The notes under the pieces were generated by a model. It searched no databases. It worked only from the letters and a program-made list of their open reading frames with translations, and was not told where the DNA came from. A program made the translations under genes and the position numbers. From Shinella zoogloeoides (lineage in GTDB: Bacteria; Pseudomonadota; Alphaproteobacteria; Rhizobiales; Rhizobiaceae): DNA of 64,000 bases. Positions 36,297 through 44,411 of this stretch are shown piece by piece. The DNA lies in contig NZ_CP086610.1 of NCBI RefSeq assembly GCF_020883495.1, forward strand, positions 3,365,001-3,429,000. The letters are read 5' to 3'. Each line of letters begins with the position of its first letter. Position 1 is the first letter of the stretch.

Positions 36297-36764
36297 CTAG
36301 TCGGCCGGCGGAGAATATTTGCGCGTGAAGGGGATGCCGTTGAATGTGTGCGTGCAACAGGCGCAGCCGGGTTCCATATGCTCCACCCTGAGGTCAGGAT
36401 CGACCAGCCGCAGCCTGTTGTCCTCATCCACGAACAGGCCGGAATAATAGGAGCTTTCGCCGATCCGCACGAAGGGCTTTTCCTCCGCCTCGGACCGCGC
36501 GACCATCCAGAATACCGGCTCGTGCCTGTCGAGCCGCGCCGCTGCCTCGGCGAAGACCGTATCCCAATCCTCACCGACCCGCGACAGAAGGAACCTGAAG
36601 AGCGGCGTATAATCCAGCCCGTGGCGCTGCCCGCCGCGCATGGCTCCGTCATGCACGCGGTCCTCGCGCCGCCGCGACCAGCGGTATTCGCCGCCCGCGC
36701 CGTGGCGCACGCCATGGGTCCGCGTGTTGACGCTGCGATAAAGCGGTTTCTTCCGATCCGTCAT
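36297..36764 (-). CDS. Conserved hypothetical protein with CxCC motif
   Basis: I do not recognise a family. The 155-aa protein is soluble, with a basic N-terminus, FRFLLSRVGEDWDTVFAEAA, the aromatic-rich PVFWMVARSEAEEKPFVRIG and a C-terminal CACCTHTFNGIPF. The three clustered cysteines plus a histidine could bind metal. The coding frame fits the neighbours' high-GC codon usage. It lies between the flavoprotein and the ABC-F gene on the same strand. Confidence 0.65.
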   Translation of the reverse strand: MTDRKKPLYRSVNTRTHGVRHGAGGEYRWSRRREDRVHDGAMRGGQRHGLDYTPLFRFLLSRVGEDWDTVFAEAAARLDRHEPVFWMVARSEAEEKPFVRIGESSYYSGLFVDEDNRLRLVDPDLRVEHMEPGCACCTHTFNGIPFTRKYSPPAD

Positions 36765-36796
36765 CCCGCAGTGATAACCCGAAATGCGGGAATGCT

Positions 36797-38419
36797 CTAG
36801 CTGGCGAGGCCCGGCGCCTCGTGGCCGCTCTGGGCGACATATTCCATATAACCACCCGGATATTGATGCACGTCGTCGCCGTTGAGTTCCAGCACGCGGT
36901 TCGACAGCGCGCCGAGGAAATGGCGGTCGTGCGAGACGAAGAGCATGGTGCCCTCGTAGTCGGCCAGCGCCTTGATCAGCATTTCCTTGGTGTCGAGGTC
37001 GAGATGGTTGGTCGGCTCGTCGAGGATCAGGAAATTCGGCGGATCGAACAGCATGGCCGCCATGACGAGCCGCGCCTTCTCACCGCCCGAAAGCACCCGG
37101 CACTTCTTCTCGACGTCGTCGCCCGAAAAGCCGAAACAGCCGGCAAGCGTGCGCAGCGGCCCCTGCCCCGCGCGCGGAAACTCCTGCTCCAGCCATTCGA
37201 AGACCGTCAGGTCGCCGTCAAGCAGGTCCATCGCATGCTGTGCGAAATAGCCGACCTTGACGCTCGCCCCGATCGTCACGCTGCCCACATCAGGATTGGC
37301 CGCGCCGGCGACCAGCTTCAGCAGCGTGGACTTGCCCGCGCCGTTGACGCCCATCACGCACCAGCGCTCCTTGCGGCGGATCAGGAAGCTGAAATCCTTG
37401 TAGATCGTGCGGCTGCCATAGGCCTTGTCGACATTCTTGAGGTTGACGACATCTTCGCCCGAGCGCGGCGCCGGCTGGAATTCGAACATCACCGTCTGGC
37501 GCCGGCGCGGCGGCTCGACGCGCTCGATCTTGTCGAGCTTCTTCACCCGGCTCTGCACCTGCGCAGCATGGGAGGCGCGCGCCTTGAAGCGCTCGATGAA
37601 CTTGATCTCCTTGGCGAGCATCGCCTGCTGGCGCTCAAACTGCGCCTGCTGCTGCTTTTCGTTCTGCGCACGCTGCTGCTCGTAGAAGCCGTAGTCGCCG
37701 GAGAAGGTGGTGAGCGAGCCGGCATCGATCTCGATGATCTTGTTGACGATGCGGTTCATGAACTCGCGGTCGTGCGAGGTCATGAGGAGCGCGCCGTCAT
37801 AGCCCTTCAGGAACTGCTCCAGCCAGATCAGGCTTTCGATGTCCAGATGGTTACTCGGCTCGTCGAGCAGCATGACATCGGGCCGCATCAGCAGGATGCG
37901 GGCCAGCGCCACGCGCATCTTCCAGCCGCCCGAGAGCTTGCCGACATCGCCGTCCATCATCTCCTGGCTGAAGCTGAGGCCGGCGAGAACCTCGCGCGCC
38001 CGGCTCTCCAGCCCGTAGCCGTCGAGTTCCTCGTAGCGCGCCTGCACCTCGCCGTAACGCTCGATGATTTCGTCCATCTCGTCGAGCCGGTCGGGATCGA
38101 CCATCGCCGCCTCGAGTTCGCGCAATTCCGCCGCGACGGAACTCACCGGCCCGGCCCCGTCCATCACCTCGGTAACGGCGCTGCGGCCCTCCATCTCGCC
38201 GACATCCTGGCTGAAATAGCCGATGGAGACATGCTTCTCGACGGAAACCTGCCCCTCGTCCGGCAGCTCCTGCCCAGTGATCATGCGGAAGAGCGTCGTC
38301 TTGCCCGCACCGTTCGGCCCCACGAGGCCGATCTTCTCGCCGCGGTTCAGCGCGGCGGAGGCCTCGATATAGAGGATGCGGTGGCTGTTGGACTTGCTGA
38401 TATTCTCGATGCGGATCAT
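36797..38419 (-). CDS. ABC-F family ATPase (YbiT-like)
   Basis: The 540-aa cytosolic protein has two ABC domains and no membrane part. Domain 1 contains GLVGPNGAGKTTLFRMITG, KLSGGWKMRVALARILL and MLLDEPSNHLDIES. A linker of about 80 residues is rich in Gln, Glu and Lys (ARQ-type arm; NEKQQQAQFERQQAMLAK). Domain 2 contains MGVNGAGKSTLLKLVAG, LSGGEKARLVMAAML and LILDEPTNHLDLDT. ABC-F proteins act on ribosomes to relieve stalling or give antibiotic protection. The start is ATG 38419; upstream in-frame codons are not supported. Confidence 0.9.
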   Translation of the reverse strand: MIRIENISKSNSHRILYIEASAALNRGEKIGLVGPNGAGKTTLFRMITGQELPDEGQVSVEKHVSIGYFSQDVGEMEGRSAVTEVMDGAGPVSSVAAELRELEAAMVDPDRLDEMDEIIERYGEVQARYEELDGYGLESRAREVLAGLSFSQEMMDGDVGKLSGGWKMRVALARILLMRPDVMLLDEPSNHLDIESLIWLEQFLKGYDGALLMTSHDREFMNRIVNKIIEIDAGSLTTFSGDYGFYEQQRAQNEKQQQAQFERQQAMLAKEIKFIERFKARASHAAQVQSRVKKLDKIERVEPPRRRQTVMFEFQPAPRSGEDVVNLKNVDKAYGSRTIYKDFSFLIRRKERWCVMGVNGAGKSTLLKLVAGAANPDVGSVTIGASVKVGYFAQHAMDLLDGDLTVFEWLEQEFPRAGQGPLRTLAGCFGFSGDDVEKKCRVLSGGEKARLVMAAMLFDPPNFLILDEPTNHLDLDTKEMLIKALADYEGTMLFVSHDRHFLGALSNRVLELNGDDVHQYPGGYMEYVAQSGHEAPGLAS

Positions 38420-38608
38420 GGAAGGGCGGCCTCGTCGTGTTGCGCGCCCTATGCCATGGCGCAGGCGCTCCGTCCATGCGCAAAGCCCGCCGCGCCGCCG
38501 CAAATCGCAGATCCGAAGCGGAAATGACACGCATTCCGGAAGGAAGGCTTCGAGCCAGCTTCCGATGATACGTGCGCAGACAATGGACATCCGATTCAAG
38601 GGGCAGGC

Positions 38609-39259
38609 ATGAGAAGCCGCATTCTGGCGCACAGGGGCTATTGGCTGGAGCCGGGGGAGAAGAACAGTCTTTCCGCCTTCCGCCGCGCCTTCGAAGGCGG
38701 CTTCGGCATCGAGACCGATATTCGCGATCTCGACGGCGAACTGGTGGTTTCCCACGATCCGCCGACGCACCGGAACGCCCCCATGCCGTTCCCGGCCTTT
38801 CTCGACCTCTATCGCTCGATGAAAGCGGATGGCTGGCTGGCCCTCAACATCAAGGCGGACGGCCTTGCGCAGGCGGTCACCGAAAATCTTGCCGAATACG
38901 GCGTCGCCAATGCCTTCGTCTTCGACATGTCCGTGCCGGACATGCGGGGCTACCTGAAGATCGGCGCGACCACCTTCACCCGCCGGAGCGACGTGGAGAC
39001 CGCGCCTTCCTACTACGCGCCCAGCCAGGGCGTATGGCTCGATTGCTTCGAAATTCCCCACAGCCCCGGCGAATGGATCCGGCAGGCGCTTGCCGACGAC
39101 AAGCGCGCCGCCCTCGTCTCGCCGGAACTGCACGGGCGCAGCCACGAGGCCGCATGGGCGGAATGGCGCGAGACCGTGAACATGGCCGAGGACGAGCGCG
39201 TGATGCTCTGCACGGACATTCCCGAAGCCGCATTGACCTATTTCCGGGGTACGACATGA
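38609..39259 (+). CDS. Glycerophosphodiester phosphodiesterase-like protein
   Basis: The 216-aa protein has the GDPD catalytic start RILAHRGYWLEPGEKNSLSA (HRG and the EN/KN position), IETDIRDLDGELVVSHDPPT (E-x-D and the second His) and then WLALNIKADGLAQAV. It is shorter than usual GDPD enzymes (about 240-300 aa). It starts an operon: its stop overlaps the next ATG (ATGA at 39256). Neighbouring nucleotidyltransferases suggest a role in a cell-surface or phosphosugar pathway rather than lipid recycling; that is inference. Confidence 0.78.
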   Translation: MRSRILAHRGYWLEPGEKNSLSAFRRAFEGGFGIETDIRDLDGELVVSHDPPTHRNAPMPFPAFLDLYRSMKADGWLALNIKADGLAQAVTENLAEYGVANAFVFDMSVPDMRGYLKIGATTFTRRSDVETAPSYYAPSQGVWLDCFEIPHSPGEWIRQALADDKRAALVSPELHGRSHEAAWAEWRETVNMAEDERVMLCTDIPEAALTYFRGTT

Positions 39260-39882
39260 TCAAGGCCGTTCTTTTCGACATGGATGGTGTCCTGATCGAC
39301 GCCAAGGACTGGCACTACGAGGCCCTGAACCGCGCGCTCGATCTCTTCGGCATGGCCATCGAGCGCGACGCGCATCTGGCGACCTATGACGGCCTGCCCA
39401 CCCGCCGGAAGCTGGAAATGCTGACCAAGGTCAAGCGCCTGCCGGTCGAGCTGCACGGCTTCATCAACGAGATGAAGCAGCAGTTCACCGCCGAGCTTGC
39501 CCATTCCAACTGCAAGCCCGATTTCCGCCACCAGCGCGCCCTCTCCCAGCTCAAGCGCGACGGCATCCGCATCGCCGTCTGCTCGAATTCCATCCGCGCG
39601 ACGATCGAACTGATGATGAAGCTCTCGCGGCTCGAGGGCTATCTCGACGTCATCCTGTCGAACGAGGACGTGTCGAAGTCGAAGCCCGACCCCGAAATCT
39701 ATCTCAGCGCCATGAGCCAGCTCGGCCTGAAGCCCGAGGAATGCCTGATCCTGGAAGACAACGACCACGGCATCGCCGCCGCAAAGGCCTCCGGCGGCCA
39801 TGTCATGGTCGTCGGCGACACGGGGGACGTGCATTACGACGCCATTGCCGGCCGCATCGCGGCCATCAATGCCGCGGCCTGA
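39256..39882 (+). CDS. HAD-superfamily hydrolase (beta-phosphoglucomutase-like)
   Basis: The 208-aa protein has HAD motif I IKAVLFDMDGVLIDAKDWHY, motif II in IAVCSNSIRATIELMM, motif III lysine in SKSKPDPEIYLSAM and motif IV ECLILEDNDHGIAAAKASG. The alpha-helical cap after motif I places it with phosphoglucomutase/phosphatase members. It is translationally coupled to the GDPD-like gene and precedes the nucleotidyltransferases by 12 bases. It probably dephosphorylates or isomerises a sugar phosphate. Confidence 0.85.
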   Translation: MIKAVLFDMDGVLIDAKDWHYEALNRALDLFGMAIERDAHLATYDGLPTRRKLEMLTKVKRLPVELHGFINEMKQQFTAELAHSNCKPDFRHQRALSQLKRDGIRIAVCSNSIRATIELMMKLSRLEGYLDVILSNEDVSKSKPDPEIYLSAMSQLGLKPEECLILEDNDHGIAAAKASGGHVMVVGDTGDVHYDAIAGRIAAINAAA

Positions 39883-39894
39883 CGAGGACAGACG

Positions 39895-41412
39895 ATGACG
39901 AAACCCCTGCAGATCCTCATCCCGCTCGCCGCGCCCTCGCCCTTCTTCGATCCGGCCGAGTTCTTCTTCCCCAAGCCGCTGGTCGATGTCGGCGGCAAGT
40001 CGATGATCGAATATACGCTGTCGGCGCTTCAGGCGACGGTGGAGAACGCGCGCTTCTTCTTCCTCGTCCGGCAGGAGGATATCGCGAAATTCTCCATCGA
40101 TTCGATCCTGCGCCTACGCGCCGGCGAGGATTCCGTGGTGATCCCGATCGCCGCATCGACACAGGGCGCGCTCTGCTCATGCCTCCTTGCCGTCGACCAG
40201 CTCGACCTCGACGCGCCGCTCCTCATCAGCAACGGCGACCAGGTGGTGGAAGCCGACCTCTCCCAACTCTTCGACAAGGTGCGGGAAGAGGGCGCGGCAG
40301 CCGGCGTCGTCACCTTCCCCTCGGTCCATCCGCGCTGGTCCTATGTGCGCACGGGCAGCGACGGCAAGGTCAGCCAGGCGGCGGAAAAATCCGTCATCAG
40401 CGAGAACGCCATTGCCGGCCTCTACTATTTCGGGACCGCGCGCACCTTCATCGAGGCCGCCAAGGACACGATCCGCGCCAATGACCGCGTCGGCGGCCAG
40501 TTCTTCATCGCGCCCAGCCTCAACCAGGTCATTCTCAAGGGCGAGACGGTGACGGCCGTCTCCATCCCGGAAACGCGCTACCACAGCTTCTACACACCCT
40601 CGAAGTTCCACGACTATGTCGAGGGGCTGGAGCGCCGCGCGCAGAGCTACCGGATGATGAACACGGTGGTGGTCGTACCCGCGGCCGGCGAAGGCAGCCG
40701 TTTCGCCAAGGCCGGCTGGAAACGCCCGAAGCCCTTCATCGATGTCGGCGGCAAGTCGATGATCGAACATGTGCTGGACAATGCCCGCCCCAAGGGCAGC
40801 AAGCTCGTCACGCTCCTGCGCTCCGAACATGTCGCCGCCAGCCCCGACGTCGTGGCGCGGATCGAGACCATGGCCGACATAGTGAAGGTGGAGAAGCTGA
40901 CCGAAGGCACGCTCTGCACGATCATGCTGGCCCGTCGCTATTTCAACGACGACGACGCGGTGCTGGTGGCCAATTCCGATCAGGTCATCGATTTTTCCGT
41001 CGACGATTTCATCGAGGATTGCCGGAACCGCAATCTCGACGGTTCGATCCTCGTCTTCAGGGACCGGGAATTGAACCCGAAATGGTCCTTCGCCCGCATC
41101 AACAGCCGCGGCCTCGTCGAGGAGGTGGCGGAGAAGAAGCCGATCTCCGACCTTGCGACCGTCGGCGTCTATTTCTTCCGCAGGGCCGGCGATCTCTTCA
41201 AGGCGACCATCGACATGATCGCCAACAACGACCGGGTGAACAACGAGTTCTACACCTGCCCGGTCTACAACTACATGATCCGCGAGGGCGCCCGCATCGG
41301 CGTCTACGAAGTGCCGGCGGACGCCATGCACGGCCTCGGCATCCCGGAGGACCTGCGCACCTATCTCGACGATCAGGGCCTTGCGAAATCCGCCGACGAG
41401 CCCGACGCATGA
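39895..41412 (+). CDS. Tandem nucleotidyltransferase-domain protein
   Basis: The 505-aa protein contains two sugar-1-phosphate nucleotidyltransferase-like domains. Domain 1 (about 5-245) begins LQILIPLAAPSPFFDP with a degenerate glycine loop, then FFFPKPLVDVGGKSMIEYTL and LLISNGDQVVEADL. Domain 2 (about 258-490) begins VVVVPAAGEGSRFAKAGWKR, an intact signature, then PKPFIDVGGKSMIEHVLDN and VLVANSDQVIDFSV. Only the second domain looks catalytically complete. The stop overlaps the next gene by four bases. It probably makes an NDP-activated product; the nucleotide and sugar are unknown. Confidence 0.8.
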   Translation: MTKPLQILIPLAAPSPFFDPAEFFFPKPLVDVGGKSMIEYTLSALQATVENARFFFLVRQEDIAKFSIDSILRLRAGEDSVVIPIAASTQGALCSCLLAVDQLDLDAPLLISNGDQVVEADLSQLFDKVREEGAAAGVVTFPSVHPRWSYVRTGSDGKVSQAAEKSVISENAIAGLYYFGTARTFIEAAKDTIRANDRVGGQFFIAPSLNQVILKGETVTAVSIPETRYHSFYTPSKFHDYVEGLERRAQSYRMMNTVVVVPAAGEGSRFAKAGWKRPKPFIDVGGKSMIEHVLDNARPKGSKLVTLLRSEHVAASPDVVARIETMADIVKVEKLTEGTLCTIMLARRYFNDDDAVLVANSDQVIDFSVDDFIEDCRNRNLDGSILVFRDRELNPKWSFARINSRGLVEEVAEKKPISDLATVGVYFFRRAGDLFKATIDMIANNDRVNNEFYTCPVYNYMIREGARIGVYEVPADAMHGLGIPEDLRTYLDDQGLAKSADEPDA

Positions 41413-42104
41413 AGGTCATCGTCCCCCTCGCCGGCCCCGATTTCGTCAAGCCGGACGGTTCGGTAAAGGCCGAAATTCCCGTCGAGGGCCTCCCACTCCT
41501 GCGCCGCGCGCTGGAAAGCCGGTCCTGGTGGACGAGCGACCTCGTGACCGACGCCGACCTGGTCTTCGTGCTCCACGACAACCCGCCGAGCCGCCGCTTT
41601 GCGGAAAACACCCTCTCGCAATGGTATCCGGCGGCACGGCAGGTCTTCCTCTCGACCTACACCCGCGGCGCCGCCCTCACCGCCGCCGCCGGCTGCGCCC
41701 TGCTGTCCGATATGCACGAGGCGATCTGTCTCGACCTCACGGACATCCTGTTCGACTGCGAGATCGACCCGAAAGCCCTCTTCGACCAGCCCCACACCGG
41801 CGCCCTCGCCCTGACCTTCCCTTCCGACAAGCCGGTCTATTCCTACCTGCGCCGCAACGCGGCGGGAGAAGTCGTCGAAACCGCCGAAAAGCGGGTCATC
41901 TCCAGCGAGGCCTCCGCCGGCGTCTACTTTTTCCGCTCCACTGCTGTCTACCTCAAGGCCCTCGCCCACATCATGGACCACGAGGCCGCCTATACCCACC
42001 GCAACCTCTTCTTCGTCTGCCCCGTCCTCAACGGCGTCCTGCCGCAGGGTCTCGGTATCGAAGGCATTCCGGTTTCGAACATCCGGGACATCAAGGTCGA
42101 TTGA
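41409..42104 (+). CDS. Nucleotidyltransferase-like protein (degenerate signature)
   Basis: The 231-aa single-domain protein resembles the first domain of the preceding gene: MKVIVPLAGPDFVKPDGSVK in place of the glycine-rich loop, then GLPLLRRALESRSWW, EAICLDLTDILFDCEIDP and SSEASAGVYFFRSTAVYLKA. The usual G-x-G-T/S-R loop is altered, so catalysis is uncertain. It is coupled to the tandem protein through an ATGA overlap and ends the operon. It could be a regulatory or alternative-substrate partner. Confidence 0.72.
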   Translation: MKVIVPLAGPDFVKPDGSVKAEIPVEGLPLLRRALESRSWWTSDLVTDADLVFVLHDNPPSRRFAENTLSQWYPAARQVFLSTYTRGAALTAAAGCALLSDMHEAICLDLTDILFDCEIDPKALFDQPHTGALALTFPSDKPVYSYLRRNAAGEVVETAEKRVISSEASAGVYFFRSTAVYLKALAHIMDHEAAYTHRNLFFVCPVLNGVLPQGLGIEGIPVSNIRDIKVD

Positions 42105-42186
42105 ATCGACCCCGATCATCGGTATCGATTGATCGTATATCTCATTATGCTAATTTACATGCATGTCCTGGCCTTGGGAGGCTTCC

Positions 42187-43248
42187 ATGCGTGAACCAGA
42201 TATGCAGAAACTCGATGCGCTCGTCGGCCGCCTCGTGGGCGATGTCGGCGCGGCCGTCACCGGCGCGCTGGTCGTGCTCGGCGATCAGGTGGGTATTTTC
42301 AGGGCGATGGGCGACGGCGAGCCGGTGAGCGCCCGGGAACTGGCAGCGAAAACGGGCGTGAAAGAGCGCTACCTGCGGGAATGGCTCAGCGCGCAGGCCG
42401 CCGCCGACTATATCAGCTACGATGAAAGAACGGATCGCTTCAGCCTGACGCCGGAACAGCCGATGGTCTTTGCCGAAGAAAACAGCCCGGCCTTCTTCGT
42501 CGGCGCATTCGAGGTCGTCCAGTCCATGTGGATGGACGAGCCGAAAGTCGCCGATGCGTTTCGCACGGGCAACGGCCTCGGCTGGCATGAACACAGCACC
42601 TGTCTTTTCCGCGGAACGGAACGCTTCTTCCGCCCCGGCTACAACAGCCATCTGGTCGCCGAATGGATTCCGGCGCTCGACGGCGTCGAGGCAAAACTCA
42701 AGTCGGGCGCCCGCGTCGCTGACGTTGGCTGCGGACATGGCGCGTCCACCATCCTGATGGCGCAAGCCTATCCCGCCTCGCGGTTTACCGGGTTCGACTA
42801 TCACGGCGCGTCGATCGAGAGAGCAAAGGCTGCGGCCCAGAGCGCAGGGGTGGCCGACCGGGTCACATTCGAGCAGAGCGCCGCAGCCCGGTTTCCGGGG
42901 CGCGACTATGACGTCGTCGCGATGTTCGATTGCCTGCACGACATGGGCGACCCCGTCGGTGCCGGACGGCACGTCAGGGAAACGCTGGCCTCGAACGGAA
43001 CCTGGATGATCGTCGAACCTTTCGCGCACGATCATCTCAAGGACAATCTCAACCCGGTGGGCCGCGTCTACTATGGAGCCTCGACGATGATCTGCACGCC
43101 CGCGTCCCTCGCCCAGGAAGTGGGCCTCGGGCTCGGTGCGCAGGCCGGAGAAATGCGCCTTCGAAAGGTCGCCCTAGACGCCGGCTTCACCCATTTCCGC
43201 CGGGCAACGGAAACGCCGTTCAACATGGTGTTCGAGGTGCGCGCTTGA
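42187..43248 (+). CDS. SAM-dependent methyltransferase with winged-helix N-terminus
   Basis: The 353-aa protein begins at ATG 42187 behind GGGAGG. The N-terminal region (ARELAAKTGVKERYLREWLS) is a dimerisation/winged-helix domain like those of O-methyltransferases. The C-terminal half has motif I GARVADVGCGHGASTILMAQ, then GFDYHGASIERAKAAAQSAG and DVVAMFDCLHDMGDP. The substrate is unknown. It resembles the Rv2258c-type uncharacterised methyltransferases. The 82-base upstream region is AT-rich and probably its own promoter. Confidence 0.83.
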   Translation: MREPDMQKLDALVGRLVGDVGAAVTGALVVLGDQVGIFRAMGDGEPVSARELAAKTGVKERYLREWLSAQAAADYISYDERTDRFSLTPEQPMVFAEENSPAFFVGAFEVVQSMWMDEPKVADAFRTGNGLGWHEHSTCLFRGTERFFRPGYNSHLVAEWIPALDGVEAKLKSGARVADVGCGHGASTILMAQAYPASRFTGFDYHGASIERAKAAAQSAGVADRVTFEQSAAARFPGRDYDVVAMFDCLHDMGDPVGAGRHVRETLASNGTWMIVEPFAHDHLKDNLNPVGRVYYGASTMICTPASLAQEVGLGLGAQAGEMRLRKVALDAGFTHFRRATETPFNMVFEVRA

Positions 43249-43316
43249 GACCGTGCCATCCTGCAGGAAGGCAAATGCAACACGCGGCCGATCAGGAAAG
43301 CCGGTGACGGCCTCGT

Positions 43317-43532
43317 TCACCAGTTGCCGGGATCGGCCGTGTGGTCGGTCACCGCATATTCTTCCGCGATATCCCTATCGAGCGACAATTCCGTCGCCGT
43401 GTCTTTCCCATCCGTGACCCGATAGGCAAGCGGCACCGGCCCTCTGCTGAGCTCGCGATACATGAGCAAGGCGGCCTCCTCGGCAGTATCCGCCTCGATT
43501 TGAAGGCTGGTCGCGACTGTGAACGTCACCAT
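43317..43532 (-). CDS. Small acidic hypothetical protein
   Basis: The 71-aa protein begins MVTFTVATSLQIEADTAEEA and contains MYRELSRGPVPLAYRVTDGK and ELSLDRDIAEEYAVTDH. It starts at ATG 43532 with a GTGAGGA ribosome site. No family is recognised. Composition and ribosome site support translation. It lies at the edge of the chromosomal backbone before the gene-poor stretch and the restriction island. Confidence 0.55.
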   Translation of the reverse strand: MVTFTVATSLQIEADTAEEAALLMYRELSRGPVPLAYRVTDGKDTATELSLDRDIAEEYAVTDHTADPGNW

Positions 43533-44195
43533 GGCTGAATCCTCACCCGGCTGGTTTCGGTGCGATGGCAGTGTAGATCCCAGATGGATCGAAAGCCAGA
43601 TTTTCACCGCTCGTCGCCGGCATCCGGATGGATACGCTCAGTGCAGAGCATCGCCCGACAGAATGCCGGCACTATCCACGTGAATCCAAGGCCGGACGCA
43701 CGGAACATACCCGCTCTGGCGAGTCGCATCGGCTTGTTTGAGAGGAGAATAATCGTAACGGAATGGCGGAGGGAGTGTAACAAATACCGAACTCTCTCCC
43801 GTGTCGATGGCTTCGGCACGGGATCGCCGCAAAAATCTGCGCATCAACGACCGTCAGACACTCGGTCTTTAGCCTGAAGAGACGCTCCGCCCGCCCGTAC
43901 CATCAACCGTTACCAACTGGCGCACGGCCACCAGATGGCTCGATTGAGCTCCGCGGCGGCATGCTTCTCTGCCACCATCAGGTCATCCCGCCAGCGCGAG
44001 GGAATCTTCCCAGCACCTCGCTGAAGTGTCGGTCGAGAGAGACCACGCGGCCCCCGCTCGGACCATGCCGTCCGACAAAGCAGTTCTTCACACCTCTGAT
44101 GGGCGCGCTAGCAGTATGGCCCGCGATCAGCCGCGGCCAGCATTGGACTGGCTTGCCCCAGCTTACCCTGATATGGTCAAGAAAAAGAGGGCGAT
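43533..44195. other. Gene-poor stretch at the left edge of the restriction island
   Basis: These 663 bases contain only short open frames without ribosome sites or recognisable domains. One minus-strand frame around 43990-44150 reads sensibly for about 50 codons but has no identity I can support. No tRNA is seen. It is probably decayed sequence marking an insertion boundary. Confidence 0.5.
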
Positions 44196-44411
44196 ATGAT
44201 GGCGGATGCGGCTGACCAAGCCATGACCGTGCGAGATGTGGCTGGCTACCTGAACGTCGACGAAAAGACGGTTTATCGGCTCGCCAAGCGCGGCGATCTG
44301 CCGGGTTTCAAAGTGGCCGGCGCATGGCGCTTCAAGAGGTCAGACCTCGATGGCTGGATCGATCTGCAGAAAAAAGCTGCGAAAAAAGAAAGTTTGAGGG
44401 GGCCCGAGTGA
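44196..44411 (+). CDS. Small helix-turn-helix (excisionase-type) DNA-binding protein
   Basis: The 71-aa protein contains TVRDVAGYLNVDEKTVYRLA, then GDLPGFKVAGAWRFKRSDLD, an excisionase/MerR-like winged helix (HTH_17). It starts at ATG 44196 (or 44199) behind AAGAGG. Its stop overlaps the GTG of hsdM (GTGA, 44408-44411), so it is the first gene of the restriction operon. Such proteins commonly precede type I hsdM genes and probably act as controllers of the operon. Confidence 0.83.
   Translation: MMADAADQAMTVRDVAGYLNVDEKTVYRLAKRGDLPGFKVAGAWRFKRSDLDGWIDLQKKAAKKESLRGPE

Noticed and set aside
36797-39145. A long N-terminal extension of the ABC-F ATPase
   Set aside because: Codons beyond ATG 38419 are antisense to the GDPD-like gene and show no conservation; ABC-F proteins begin at the MIRIENISK-type start.
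43961-44215. An 84-codon plus-strand frame and other short frames between 43560 and 44190 as genes or transposase remnants
   Set aside because: No ribosome site, no recognisable domain and no codon bias; left as unassigned sequence.
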